Shown here in pieces: positions 6,063 through 16,141 of a stretch of 32,754 bases of DNA. A model generated the notes under the pieces. That model did not search any database. It was not told where the DNA came from and worked only from the letters and a program-made list of their open reading frames with translations. The number at the start of each line of letters is the position of its first letter. Within the stretch, counting starts at the first letter, position 1. Source of the DNA: Lentisphaeraceae bacterium (GTDB lineage Bacteria > Verrucomicrobiota > Kiritimatiellia > RFP12 > DVOR01). The position numbers and the translations under genes were made by a program. The stretch is taken from NCBI GenBank assembly GCA_004555175.1, contig SFJE01000023.1, positions 1-32,754 of the forward strand, written 5' to 3'.

Positions 6063-6734
6063 ATGACGAAACGAATTGGCATTATTGGATCGGGCCGCTT
6101 TGGCGATGCGTTGGTGCAGGCATTGGCCTCGCAAGGGGCAGAAATCGTCTTGATGGACGCCGACCGCCGGAAAATCCAAGAGCTCTCCGACTACGTTACG
6201 AAGGCTGTTGAAGGGGACGCCACGAATATTCACGCTCTGGAAGAGGCCGGCTTCGCTTCCTGCGACACGGTGGTGGTGGCCATTGGTGAAAATATCGAAG
6301 GCAGCGTAATGGCCACAGTCAACTGCAAGGACCTGGGCGTGCGCACCGTGGTGGCCAAGGCCTCCTCCGAAGTCCACGGCCGCGTGCTCCGCCGCGTCGG
6401 GGCTGATGTGGTCATCTTCCCGAATCGCGACCGCGCCCAACGCCTGGCACGCAGCCTGATGACCACCAGCCAAGTGGACCTCTTTGAGATCGCCGATGGC
6501 CTCTGCGCCGCTGAGGTCCCCACCCCAGAGGCCGTGGCCGACAAGACCCTGGCCGAAGCCGACATTCGCCGGGCCTTTGATGTCACCGTCCTGGCCGTGC
6601 GGCGGCTCGACGATGCTGACCCCGCCGCGCCGCGGCAGTTGCTCATCCCCAAGGCCGACACGCTCATCCGCAGTGATGACCGCCTGCTCATCTTCGGCAC
6701 CTCCGAGCAGATCGATGCCTTCGCTCAGGCCTAA
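6063..6734 (+). CDS. TrkA/KtrA-like RCK potassium-channel regulator
   Basis: Cytoplasmic protein of 223 residues with an RCK_N Rossmann domain followed by RCK_C, the standard KtrA/TrkA-half size. The nucleotide-binding loop GSGRFG is at residues 9-14, with the acidic strand end LMDAD and the VEGDATN segment typical of RCK_N. RCK_C begins near residue 140 (FEIADGLCAAEVPTP) and ends with SDDRLLIFGT. Such proteins bind NAD(H) or ATP/ADP and gate TrkH/KtrB channels; RCK_C of several KtrA proteins also binds c-di-AMP. No channel subunit lies in this window. The start at 6063 is the only family-consistent ATG and follows the -10 by 10 nt. The gene is followed at 25 nt by an acetyltransferase and is probably co-transcribed with it. 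Confidence 0.88.
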   Translation: MTKRIGIIGSGRFGDALVQALASQGAEIVLMDADRRKIQELSDYVTKAVEGDATNIHALEEAGFASCDTVVVAIGENIEGSVMATVNCKDLGVRTVVAKASSEVHGRVLRRVGADVVIFPNRDRAQRLARSLMTTSQVDLFEIADGLCAAEVPTPEAVADKTLAEADIRRAFDVTVLAVRRLDDADPAAPRQLLIPKADTLIRSDDRLLIFGTSEQIDAFAQA

Positions 6735-6759
6735 CCCGGAACCCTCAAAGGAGCCCCTT

Positions 6760-7248
6760 ATGGAGGACGAGATTGTCATTCGCCGCGCCACGCTCTCGGA
6801 CGTGCTGCTCATCCATCGGCTCATCCAAAGCTATCCGCACGAACTCATCCTGCGCCCAGTCAACAACATCGTCGAGAATATCGACCGCTTTACCGTGGCG
6901 TTGCGCGGGCGCGAACTCATCGCCTGCGCCTGTTGGCAGATTCTGCCCGAGATTGGCTGCCCAGAAGGGGCCACCGTGGAGTTGCAGTCCGTGGCCGTCA
7001 GCAAGGCCTATCGAGGACAAGGCTTCGGCTCACGCCTCATCAAGTTCGTCCTGCAGCGCATCAGCGGCTTCAAGCCTGCTCAGGCCATTGTGCTCACCTT
7101 CGAACCCGACTTCTTTGGCCACCTAGGCTTCAAGAAAATTGAGAAGACGCAGATTATCCACAAGATCTATCGCGGCTGCATCTACTGCACCAAGCACACA
7201 AACCCCTTCACCTGCCCGGAGATTGCCATGGCCCTGCCAATGGCCTAA
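6760..7248 (+). CDS. GNAT acetyltransferase, ArgA-like (possible N-acetylglutamate synthase)
   Basis: Protein of 162 residues with the GNAT acetyl-CoA loop RGQGFGSRLI and an N-terminal IRRATLSDVLLIHRL strand-helix start. The C-terminal run FFGHLGFKKIEKTQIIHKIYR followed by two Cys-containing knots and CPEIAMAL resembles the short ArgA-type N-acetylglutamate synthases, which end in a K-x-W-x-x-C-x-x-C...C-x-E-x-AM pattern. If so, it catalyses the first step of arginine synthesis, acetyl-CoA plus glutamate. That assignment is moderate; another amine acceptor is possible. AAAGGAG lies 6 nt before the ATG. No other arg genes are adjacent, and its partner in the transcript is an RCK potassium regulator. 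Confidence 0.75.
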   Translation: MEDEIVIRRATLSDVLLIHRLIQSYPHELILRPVNNIVENIDRFTVALRGRELIACACWQILPEIGCPEGATVELQSVAVSKAYRGQGFGSRLIKFVLQRISGFKPAQAIVLTFEPDFFGHLGFKKIEKTQIIHKIYRGCIYCTKHTNPFTCPEIAMALPMA

Positions 7249-7266
7249 AGTTTAACGCTTTCCGTT

Positions 7267-7295
7267 TTGCCTTTTTCTGGCGAACGTGCTACACT
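7267..7295 (+). promoter_or_regulatory. Promoter of fba
   Basis: TTGCCT (7267-7272), a 17-bp spacer and TACACT (7290-7295) preceded by TG (7287-7288). This is among the better complete promoters in the window. The leader is about 30 nt and carries AAGGAG. Confidence 0.65.
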
Positions 7296-7330
7296 ACTCT
7301 CATCATTCAACTACTCAAGGAGTCTCAACG

Positions 7331-8287
7331 ATGATCGTTACGACGAAGAAGCTGTTCGAGCATGCGTATGGCAAGTATGCTGTCGGTGCTTACAACATCA
7401 ATAACATGGAGCAGTGCATGGGCCTTTTCCGGGGCTGCATCGAGAGCAAGGCTCCCTTCATTATCCAGATTTCTAAGGGCGCGCGCAGCTACACCGATAA
7501 GCTGATGCTCGAGAATGTCATCCGCGCGGCCGATAAGATTTTCCCCGAGGCCGTCTTCGCGGTGCACCTGGATCACGGTGACGAAGCCTCCTGCATCGAC
7601 TGCATCAACTCCGGCTTCTACAGCTCGGTGATGATCGATGCCTCCTCCAAGCCCTTCGATGAAAATGCCGCCATCACCAAGAAGATCGTCGATTTGGCCC
7701 ACGCTAAGGGCCTGGTCGTTGAAGCCGAACTCGGCAAGCTCGGTGGCGTGGAAGAGCATGTGGCCGTCGATGAAAAGGATGCCTGCCTCACCAACCCCGA
7801 TGACGTCAAGCGCTTCGTCGAAGCCACCGGCTGCGACTCGCTCGCCTGCGCCATCGGCACCTCCCACGGCGCCTTCAAGTTCACCGGCACCCAGGGCCTG
7901 CGCTTCGACGTCCTCGCCGACATCCAGAAGAAGGTCCCCGGCTTCCCGCTGGTGATGCACGGCTCCTCCTCCGTCCCGCAGGACGAAGTCGCCCGCATCA
8001 ATGCCGCCGGCGGCAAGCTCGATGGCGCCAAGGGCGTCGATGACAACCAGTTCAAGCGCGCGGCCGAGCTCGGCGTCACCAAGATCAACATCGATACCGA
8101 CGGCCGCCTCGTCTGGTGCCGCGTCCACCGCGAATACTTCCGCGATCACCCCGAGGGCTTCGACCTGCGCCCCATCGGCAAGATCTTCATGGAAGAGTAC
8201 GCCAAGTTTATCGCCGCGAAGAATGTCAAGCTCGGCTCGGCCGGTCAGCTCGACTCCGTTCGCGAGTTCTGCAAGGCGAATGCCTAA
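7331..8287 (+). CDS. fba: Class II fructose-1,6-bisphosphate aldolase
   Basis: Cytoplasmic glycolytic and gluconeogenic enzyme of 318 residues that splits fructose-1,6-bisphosphate into dihydroxyacetone phosphate and glyceraldehyde-3-phosphate with zinc. The zinc and active-site His residues are in VHLDHGDE, GTSHGAF and VMHGSSS; the phosphate-binding INIDTDGR segment follows. The C-terminal RPIGKIFMEEYAKFIAAKN matches the group shared by various bacteria and amitochondriate protists. AAGGAG (7317-7322) lies 8 nt before the ATG at 7331; the in-frame ATG at 7286 would lie over the -10 and is rejected. Codons are strongly biased to C-ending forms, as expected for high expression. A hairpin with T-rich tail separates it from the oxidoreductase downstream. 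Confidence 0.96.
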   Translation: MIVTTKKLFEHAYGKYAVGAYNINNMEQCMGLFRGCIESKAPFIIQISKGARSYTDKLMLENVIRAADKIFPEAVFAVHLDHGDEASCIDCINSGFYSSVMIDASSKPFDENAAITKKIVDLAHAKGLVVEAELGKLGGVEEHVAVDEKDACLTNPDDVKRFVEATGCDSLACAIGTSHGAFKFTGTQGLRFDVLADIQKKVPGFPLVMHGSSSVPQDEVARINAAGGKLDGAKGVDDNQFKRAAELGVTKINIDTDGRLVWCRVHREYFRDHPEGFDLRPIGKIFMEEYAKFIAAKNVKLGSAGQLDSVREFCKANA

Positions 8288-8300
8288 GCACCCCAAGCAA

Positions 8301-8340
8301 CGCGGCACCTGCACAGGCGGGTGCCGCGCTTGCCTTTTCT
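8301..8340 (+). terminator. Terminator or attenuator between fba and nifJ
   Basis: Perfect 9-bp stem CGCGGCACC/GGTGCCGCG (8301-8309 with 8320-8328), 10-nt loop, then a T-rich stretch CCTTTTCT at 8333-8340. The ribosome site of the next gene starts at 8344, leaving no room for a separate promoter after the hairpin. Partial read-through is therefore likely. Confidence 0.75.
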
Positions 8341-8357
8341 ATTAAGGAGAGAAAGTA

Positions 8358-11918
<3,561 letters not shown>

Positions 11919-11942
11919 GACGCCCCTTCTGTGGCAAAAAGC

Positions 11943-11977
11943 AGCGGGCACCCCGAAAGGGGCGCCCGCTCTTTTTT
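11943..11977 (+). terminator. Strong intrinsic terminator after nifJ
   Basis: Stem 11943-11954 with 11959-11970 (AGCGGGC-A-CCCC with GGGG-C-GCCCGCT, one A/C mismatch), GAAA loop, then six T residues. It cleanly ends the fba-nifJ unit before the convergent genes. Confidence 0.9.
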
Positions 11978-11981
11978 GTAA

Positions 11982-12116
11982 GTTAACAGTCTTCAGTCGA
12001 CAGAACGCACTGCGTTCGACTAGCAAACCTTCAGGTCGAGACAGGCGACTACACGGCTTCTAACGCCTGCCTATCCGTCGCGGCATGCCGCGCCCTGTCG
12101 ACTGTTTACTGTCGAC
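11982..12116. repeat. 135-bp inverted-repeat-bounded element
   Basis: The 22-nt end arms 11982-12003 and 12095-12116 are inverted copies with 17 of 22 matches, built from CTGTCGACTG and ACTGT words. Inside are a perfect hairpin GAACGC-ACT-GCGTTC (12004-12018), a CAGGCG/CGCCTG pair and the palindrome GCGGCATGCCGC. It has no coding capacity. The right arm overlaps the end of the TSCPD gene and supplies its last codons and stop. It resembles a miniature inverted-repeat element, but no target duplication is obvious. Confidence 0.6.
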
Positions 12117-12348
12117 TGTCGAGTTCTAGCGCTTGGGCCAGTTGGTCGGGGCAGGAGGTGCCATTGCGGCAGGGAATGCCCTTGAGCAGGGCGATGACCT
12201 CCTCGACGCGCCGGCCGATAACCAGGCGTGCGACGGCGGCGGTATTCCCTGGGCAGCCGCCGTGGAAGGTGCACTGCGTCACCACGCCATCGACCACTTC
12301 ATAATCAATTGCCGAGGCACAGGTGCCTGTTGTCCGATAGGTCTTCAT
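12106..12348 (-). CDS. TSCPD domain protein (TIGR03905 type)
   Basis: Small protein of 80 residues matching the TIGR03905-type TSCPD family in length and pattern. Five Cys residues (10, 26, 32, 60, 66) lie in the family words GTCASAI, FHGGCPGN, KGIPC and TSCPDQLA. The same fold forms the C-terminal zinc-binding part of vitamin B12-dependent ribonucleotide reductases, so metal binding is plausible; the function of stand-alone members is not established. The start at 12348 has AAAAAGGAG 6 nt upstream. It follows radC by 13 nt in the same direction and is surely co-transcribed. Its last residues (LDSRQ and stop) come from the arm of an intergenic repeat, so the original C terminus may have been replaced. 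Confidence 0.85.
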   Translation of the reverse strand: MKTYRTTGTCASAIDYEVVDGVVTQCTFHGGCPGNTAAVARLVIGRRVEEVIALLKGIPCRNGTSCPDQLAQALELDSRQ

Positions 12349-12361
12349 TGTAGACTCCTTT

Positions 12362-13135
12362 TTACTTGGGAAGATAAAGTCGCTCAGGCGGGGGGCAGAG
12401 GCGATTGTGCTCGGCGAAGCTGTAGTAGAATTCGTCCGCGAGCACGAGGTGGTCACGCACGGGGATTCCCATCATCTGCCCAGCCTCAAAGAGGCGCCAG
12501 GTCAAATCCTGATCCAGCTTGCTGGGTGTGGGATTTCCGCTGGGGTGATTATGCGCCACCACGATGGAATGGGCCTCCCAACGGACGGCCAGGGAGAAGA
12601 TGTCGCGCGGGTGAACCGAGACGCCATCGGCCGTTCCCAAGGCGATCATCTGCGGCACGGCCAGGGGCTGGCGCTTGACATTCAGCGGCAGGACCCAAAA
12701 GCGCTCGCGCGTTTCGTTGAGGCGTAAGACCGTCCGAAAGCAAGCCGCAGCCTCCTCGGGCGAGGCGATGACCTTCTTCCGGTCGAAGGTCTCTCGCTCA
12801 TCATAGGCGCGGCGCGCCAACTCGCAGATTGCCGCCAACTCCACGCACTTAACATGCCCCAACCCGAGCAGCTTCTGCGCCGGGTGCTCGGCATTGTAGC
12901 GCGCCACCCGCGCCTCAATCTCCCGATAATCGCAACGAAAGAGCCCCTCGGCGCCGTCAAAGGCATCAATCAGCCGCCGCGCAAGTTCCATCACCGAACA
13001 CCCCTCGCTCCCGGTCTTTAGCAACACCGCCAGCAGCTCCACCGAGGTAAGCGCCCCGGCTGTGCCGCTATCCTCCATCTTCTCGCGCGGCAACAACTCC
13101 CGCGCCTGTTCGCCAAACTTACACTCCTGCGCCAT
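12362..13135 (-). CDS. radC: RadC/MPN-family protein (JAMM metalloprotease fold)
   Basis: Protein of 257 residues. The N-terminal helix-hairpin-helix region (LTSVELLAVLLKTGSEG, KLLGLGHVKCVEL) is followed by the JAMM/MPN+ domain with His195, His197 and Asp208 in HNHPSGNPTPSKLDQD. The family is named for DNA repair, but its biochemical role is unsettled; it is often linked to mobile elements or DNA processing. Start at 13135 has AGGAG 6 nt upstream; the longer in-frame start at 13219 lies upstream of the promoter -10 and is rejected. It is the first gene of a two-gene minus-strand operon, divergent from the folP operon across 247 bp. Confidence 0.9.
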   Translation of the reverse strand: MAQECKFGEQARELLPREKMEDSGTAGALTSVELLAVLLKTGSEGCSVMELARRLIDAFDGAEGLFRCDYREIEARVARYNAEHPAQKLLGLGHVKCVELAAICELARRAYDERETFDRKKVIASPEEAAACFRTVLRLNETRERFWVLPLNVKRQPLAVPQMIALGTADGVSVHPRDIFSLAVRWEAHSIVVAHNHPSGNPTPSKLDQDLTWRLFEAGQMMGIPVRDHLVLADEFYYSFAEHNRLCPPPERLYLPK

Positions 13136-13171
13136 CTTCCGCTCCTGCTTCAAGCCTGCATTGCTCGTTCC

Positions 13172-13180
13172 ATCATACCA
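13172..13180 (-). promoter_or_regulatory. Extended -10 of the radC operon
   Basis: On the minus strand this reads TGGTATGAT, an extended -10, about 37 nt upstream of the start codon. The -35 is poor (TTGCTC at 19 bp). Confidence 0.55.
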
Positions 13181-13230
13181 CAAACCCGCCTCCCGCGAGC
13201 AAGCTCGCTGCACGCTCACGGCGGGCTGCC

Positions 13231-13311
13231 TCCGGAATCTCCGGATTATCCGGAATCTCCGGATGATCCGGCCCAGCGCGCCTCGGCCTTCACGCGAGCG
13301 ACAGCGAGCGG
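13231..13311. repeat. CCGG-start 9-mer repeat plus conserved tail, locus 1
   Basis: Five consecutive 9-mers each start CCGG (CCGGAATCT, CCGGATTAT, CCGGAATCT, CCGGATGAT, CCGGCCCAG). They are followed by a tail GCGCGCCTCGGCCTTCACG and GCGAGCGACAGCG that recurs at 21181-21216. It sits between the divergent radC and folP promoters. Confidence 0.85.
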
Positions 13312-13344
13312 CTTACGCCACGCGGCGGATTTTCTCACGAAAAA

Positions 13345-13374
13345 TCGACAGCACGGCGGAAGGTGTGCTATAGT
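13345..13374 (+). promoter_or_regulatory. Promoter of the folP-cdaA operon
   Basis: TCGACA (13345-13350) matches the -35 consensus at 5 of 6 positions, followed by an 18-bp spacer and TATAGT (13369-13374) preceded by TG. The ATG at 13383 begins 9 nt after the -10, so the leader is about 0-3 nt and no ribosome site is possible. Confidence 0.7.
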
Positions 13375-13382
13375 AAAAGCGT

Positions 13383-14252
13383 ATGAGCACAGAAAATCGT
13401 CAGGTGAAGCGATGGCAGTGCCGCGGACGGGAGGCCGTCTTTACGCGGCCGTGGGTGATGGGCATTGTGAATGTGACGCCGGATTCCTTCTATTCGGGCA
13501 GTCGCGTGCCGGGGGTGGATGAGGCGATTGCGCGAGGGGTAGCCTTCTATCAAGCCGGGGCGAAGGTGCTGGATATTGGCGGGGAATCGACGCGGCCGGG
13601 GGCGGAGGCGGTGAGCATTGAAGCGGAGATTGCGCGCGTGGTGCCGGTGGTGGCAGGGTTACGCGCGGCCGTACCGGAGGCCTTCCTTTCGGTGGACACC
13701 CGGCGAACGGCGGTGGCAGAAGCCGCGATTGCAGCCGGCGCAGAGATTATCAACGATGTATCGGCGTGCGAGCCGGATGCTGGGATGGCCGAACTGGTGG
13801 CCAAAACCGGCGTGGGCTATATTTTGATGCACGCACGGGGAAATCCGCAGACGATGGATAGCCTGACCGACTACCGCGATGTGGTGGCCGAGGTGGAGGC
13901 CGAACTCCTGCGCGTGGCGGGGGAACTCGCGCGCGAGGGAGTCCGCGCAGAGCAGGTGATGCTTGATCCAGGGCTCGGTTTTGCCAAGACACACACGGGC
14001 TCGCTCAAGCTTTTGGCGGAGACTGCGCGCTTTGCCCGGCTGCCCTATCCTTACTTGGTGGCGGCCTCACGCAAGCGCTTCTTGGGCGAAGTGACCGGCC
14101 GTGCGGCAGCTGAGGCGCGCGGGCCAGCGAGCGTTGGGGCCGCGCTTTGGGCCATTGCGCAAGGGGCCGATATGGTGCGCGTGCACGATGTGGCCGAGAC
14201 GGTCGACGCCCTCAATGTTTTCTGGGCCGCGCAGGAGGCGCAACATGTTTGA
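13383..14252 (+). CDS. folP: Dihydropteroate synthase
   Basis: Cytoplasmic TIM-barrel enzyme of folate synthesis, 289 residues. It joins 6-hydroxymethyl-dihydropterin pyrophosphate to p-aminobenzoate. Signature segments are VMGIVNVTPDSFY (pterin site), LDIGGESTRPGA, SVDTRR, IINDVSA, MLDPGLGFAKT and ASRKRFLGE, all in order and intact. The start at 13383 lies directly behind a promoter -10, implying a leaderless mRNA. The last codons overlap the next gene by 8 nt (ATGTTTGA). folP next to a c-di-AMP cyclase is an arrangement seen in several phyla. Confidence 0.96.
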   Translation: MSTENRQVKRWQCRGREAVFTRPWVMGIVNVTPDSFYSGSRVPGVDEAIARGVAFYQAGAKVLDIGGESTRPGAEAVSIEAEIARVVPVVAGLRAAVPEAFLSVDTRRTAVAEAAIAAGAEIINDVSACEPDAGMAELVAKTGVGYILMHARGNPQTMDSLTDYRDVVAEVEAELLRVAGELAREGVRAEQVMLDPGLGFAKTHTGSLKLLAETARFARLPYPYLVAASRKRFLGEVTGRAAAEARGPASVGAALWAIAQGADMVRVHDVAETVDALNVFWAAQEAQHV

Positions 14253-15111
14253 CAGTTGGTTGCCTAACCTGCTGGACCTCCTCCAGATTCTCCTGCTCAC
14301 CGGGGCAATCTACGCAATTCTCCGCTTTTTGCGCGGGACGCGCGCCGCGCAGATGCTCTTGGGCGTAGGCACCCTCTTCCTCGCCATCTTCCTCATCACC
14401 TCCTTCTTGGAGCTCGATGTCATCAATGTCATCTTCCGGTGGGTTTCGCTCTTCCTGCTCTTGGCGCTCTTGGTAGTCTTCCATCCGGAATTGCGGCGCG
14501 CGCTCTCGATGCTCGGGCGTAACACCTACATCCAGCTCCTGCAAGGGCGCCTCCCCGAAACGCCCGCCGAGCGTCTGGTCGCTGCCACACGCTCACTCGC
14601 CAAACGGCGCTTGGGTGCGCTCCTAGCGATCGAACGCGGCGTCTCGCTCGATCGCTGGTGCGAAACGGGCACTGCGCTTGATGCGCTCATCAGCGAAGAG
14701 CTCCTCATCTCCATCTTCACGCCCCCCCTCCCCCTCCACGATGGCGGGGTGATCCTGCGCGACAACCGCATCCGCGCCGCCCACTGCATCTTCCCCATTG
14801 ACAACGAGTTGCGCCTAGAGAGCGCCGGCACGCGCCATCGCGCCGCCGTAACCCTCTCCACCGAGTGCGACGCACTCATCCTGGTGGTCTCTGAAGAGCG
14901 CGGGCAAATCTCCGTGGCGCGCGATGGGGTCCTCCTGCGCAACCTCTCCGATCGGCAACTCGAACGCATCCTGCGCGCAGCCTTCGTGCCCAAGGAAGAG
15001 CAGACCCAGTTCTACCACGCGGTCTTCGGTCCGCGCCACCATATCCCGTGGTTCTTGCGGCCGCTGACGCGCTTGGCCGCGCTGTGGCAGGTGGAGGAAG
15101 AGCATGATTAA
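14245..15111 (+). CDS. cdaA: Diadenylate cyclase (c-di-AMP synthase) CdaA
   Basis: Membrane enzyme of 288 residues that makes cyclic di-AMP from two ATP. Three N-terminal membrane segments (within residues about 8-82) precede the DAC domain. Catalytic motifs are LHDGGVIL (Asp166-Gly167-Gly168; DGA in the best-studied members) and GTRHRAA (Arg197-His198-Arg199), followed by CDALILVVSEERGQISVARDG. The Gly in place of Ala in the DGA motif is a small change and does not remove a catalytic side chain. AGGAGG lies 6 nt before the ATG, inside folP. The stop overlaps cdaR by 8 nt. CdaA normally works with CdaR, encoded next. Confidence 0.94.
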   Translation: MFDSWLPNLLDLLQILLLTGAIYAILRFLRGTRAAQMLLGVGTLFLAIFLITSFLELDVINVIFRWVSLFLLLALLVVFHPELRRALSMLGRNTYIQLLQGRLPETPAERLVAATRSLAKRRLGALLAIERGVSLDRWCETGTALDALISEELLISIFTPPLPLHDGGVILRDNRIRAAHCIFPIDNELRLESAGTRHRAAVTLSTECDALILVVSEERGQISVARDGVLLRNLSDRQLERILRAAFVPKEEQTQFYHAVFGPRHHIPWFLRPLTRLAALWQVEEEHD

Positions 15112-16141
15112 TCCCCTTGGCAAGCTCCTGGCCGATTGGCCATGGAAGGTTGCGGCGCTAGCCGTGGCGCTACTGATCTTCTATGGCGTGCGCCGTTCGG
15201 TCTCCTACACGCAAACCCTCACCCTCACCGTTGAGGCCGAGACCGTGGAGGGGGCGCAGGCGCTGACCGGCTTTGATCCGGGCGTGGTGAGCGTGACCTT
15301 CCGCGGGTCGGAGGCTGCCATCCGGCGCCTCTCAATGCCCGGCGCTGAGCCGCCGCGCGTGCGCCTGCGCCTGCGCCAGCCCGAGGCCGATGCCTCCTCA
15401 ATGCGCCTGCGCCTGACCCCCCGCGATGTCCTGCGCGATGACGGGCTGCGCGTAGTCTCCATTGAGCCGCGCGAGGTGGAGGCCGCCTTCGACGCGCCCG
15501 ACACGCGCACCTTCGATGTGGCCGAGCCCATCGTCACCGGCGCGCCCAAGGTCGGCACCGTGCGCGTCTCCATCGAACCCAAGCAAGTGGAGCTCACTGG
15601 CTCGCGTGCGCTCTTGGAGGAGCTGGAGGCCGCCGAGAGCACCCTAGCCACGGCCATTCTCGATGTCTCGGGCCGCTCGGAGGGCTTCCAGACAGTGCTG
15701 CGCGTGCTGCCACCGGATAGTCGCGGCGGATGGACCTTGAAGCCCGACACCGTGCGCGCTGATGTACGCTTTGTGCGCGAGGATGTGGAAAAGACCTTTA
15801 CCAAGGTGCCCGTGGAGGTGCTCCAGGCGCCCTCGGGCAAGCGCTACCGCCCCGAGCCGCGTGTGGCGGAGGTGACCGTTCAGGGGCTCAAACGGGAGGT
15901 GGAGGCCTTCGATCCGGCCATCCTGCGCCTCTATCTAGAAGAACCCGAGGAACTCATCCCCGATGCCGAAGGCGCCTTCTGGGCCAAACCCATCCTCACC
16001 CTCCCCTACACCAACCGCGTCTCGCGGGCCACCATTGTGCCCGAGCGCATCCGCCTGATGCCCCTGGAGCCGCCCGCCCGCCCCACCGCGCCCGAGACTC
16101 CCCAGCCGGCCGAAGCCGCTGAAGAGGAACCCGTTCCATGA
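15104..16141 (+). CDS. cdaR: YbbR-domain regulator CdaR
   Basis: Protein of 345 residues with one N-terminal membrane anchor (WPWKVAALAVALLIFYGVRRS, about residues 12-32) and an extracytoplasmic region of tandem YbbR-like domains (VSVTFRGSEAAIRRL, VRVSIEPKQVELTGSRALLEEL, VAEVTVQGLKREVEAF). CdaR proteins bind CdaA and tune c-di-AMP synthesis. A Pro/Glu-rich tail of about 25 residues ends the protein. It starts in the ATGATTAA overlap with cdaA, with GGAGG 6 nt upstream, and ends in an ATGA overlap with the next gene, so translation is tightly coupled. Confidence 0.88.
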   Translation: MINPLGKLLADWPWKVAALAVALLIFYGVRRSVSYTQTLTLTVEAETVEGAQALTGFDPGVVSVTFRGSEAAIRRLSMPGAEPPRVRLRLRQPEADASSMRLRLTPRDVLRDDGLRVVSIEPREVEAAFDAPDTRTFDVAEPIVTGAPKVGTVRVSIEPKQVELTGSRALLEELEAAESTLATAILDVSGRSEGFQTVLRVLPPDSRGGWTLKPDTVRADVRFVREDVEKTFTKVPVEVLQAPSGKRYRPEPRVAEVTVQGLKREVEAFDPAILRLYLEEPEELIPDAEGAFWAKPILTLPYTNRVSRATIVPERIRLMPLEPPARPTAPETPQPAEAAEEEPVP

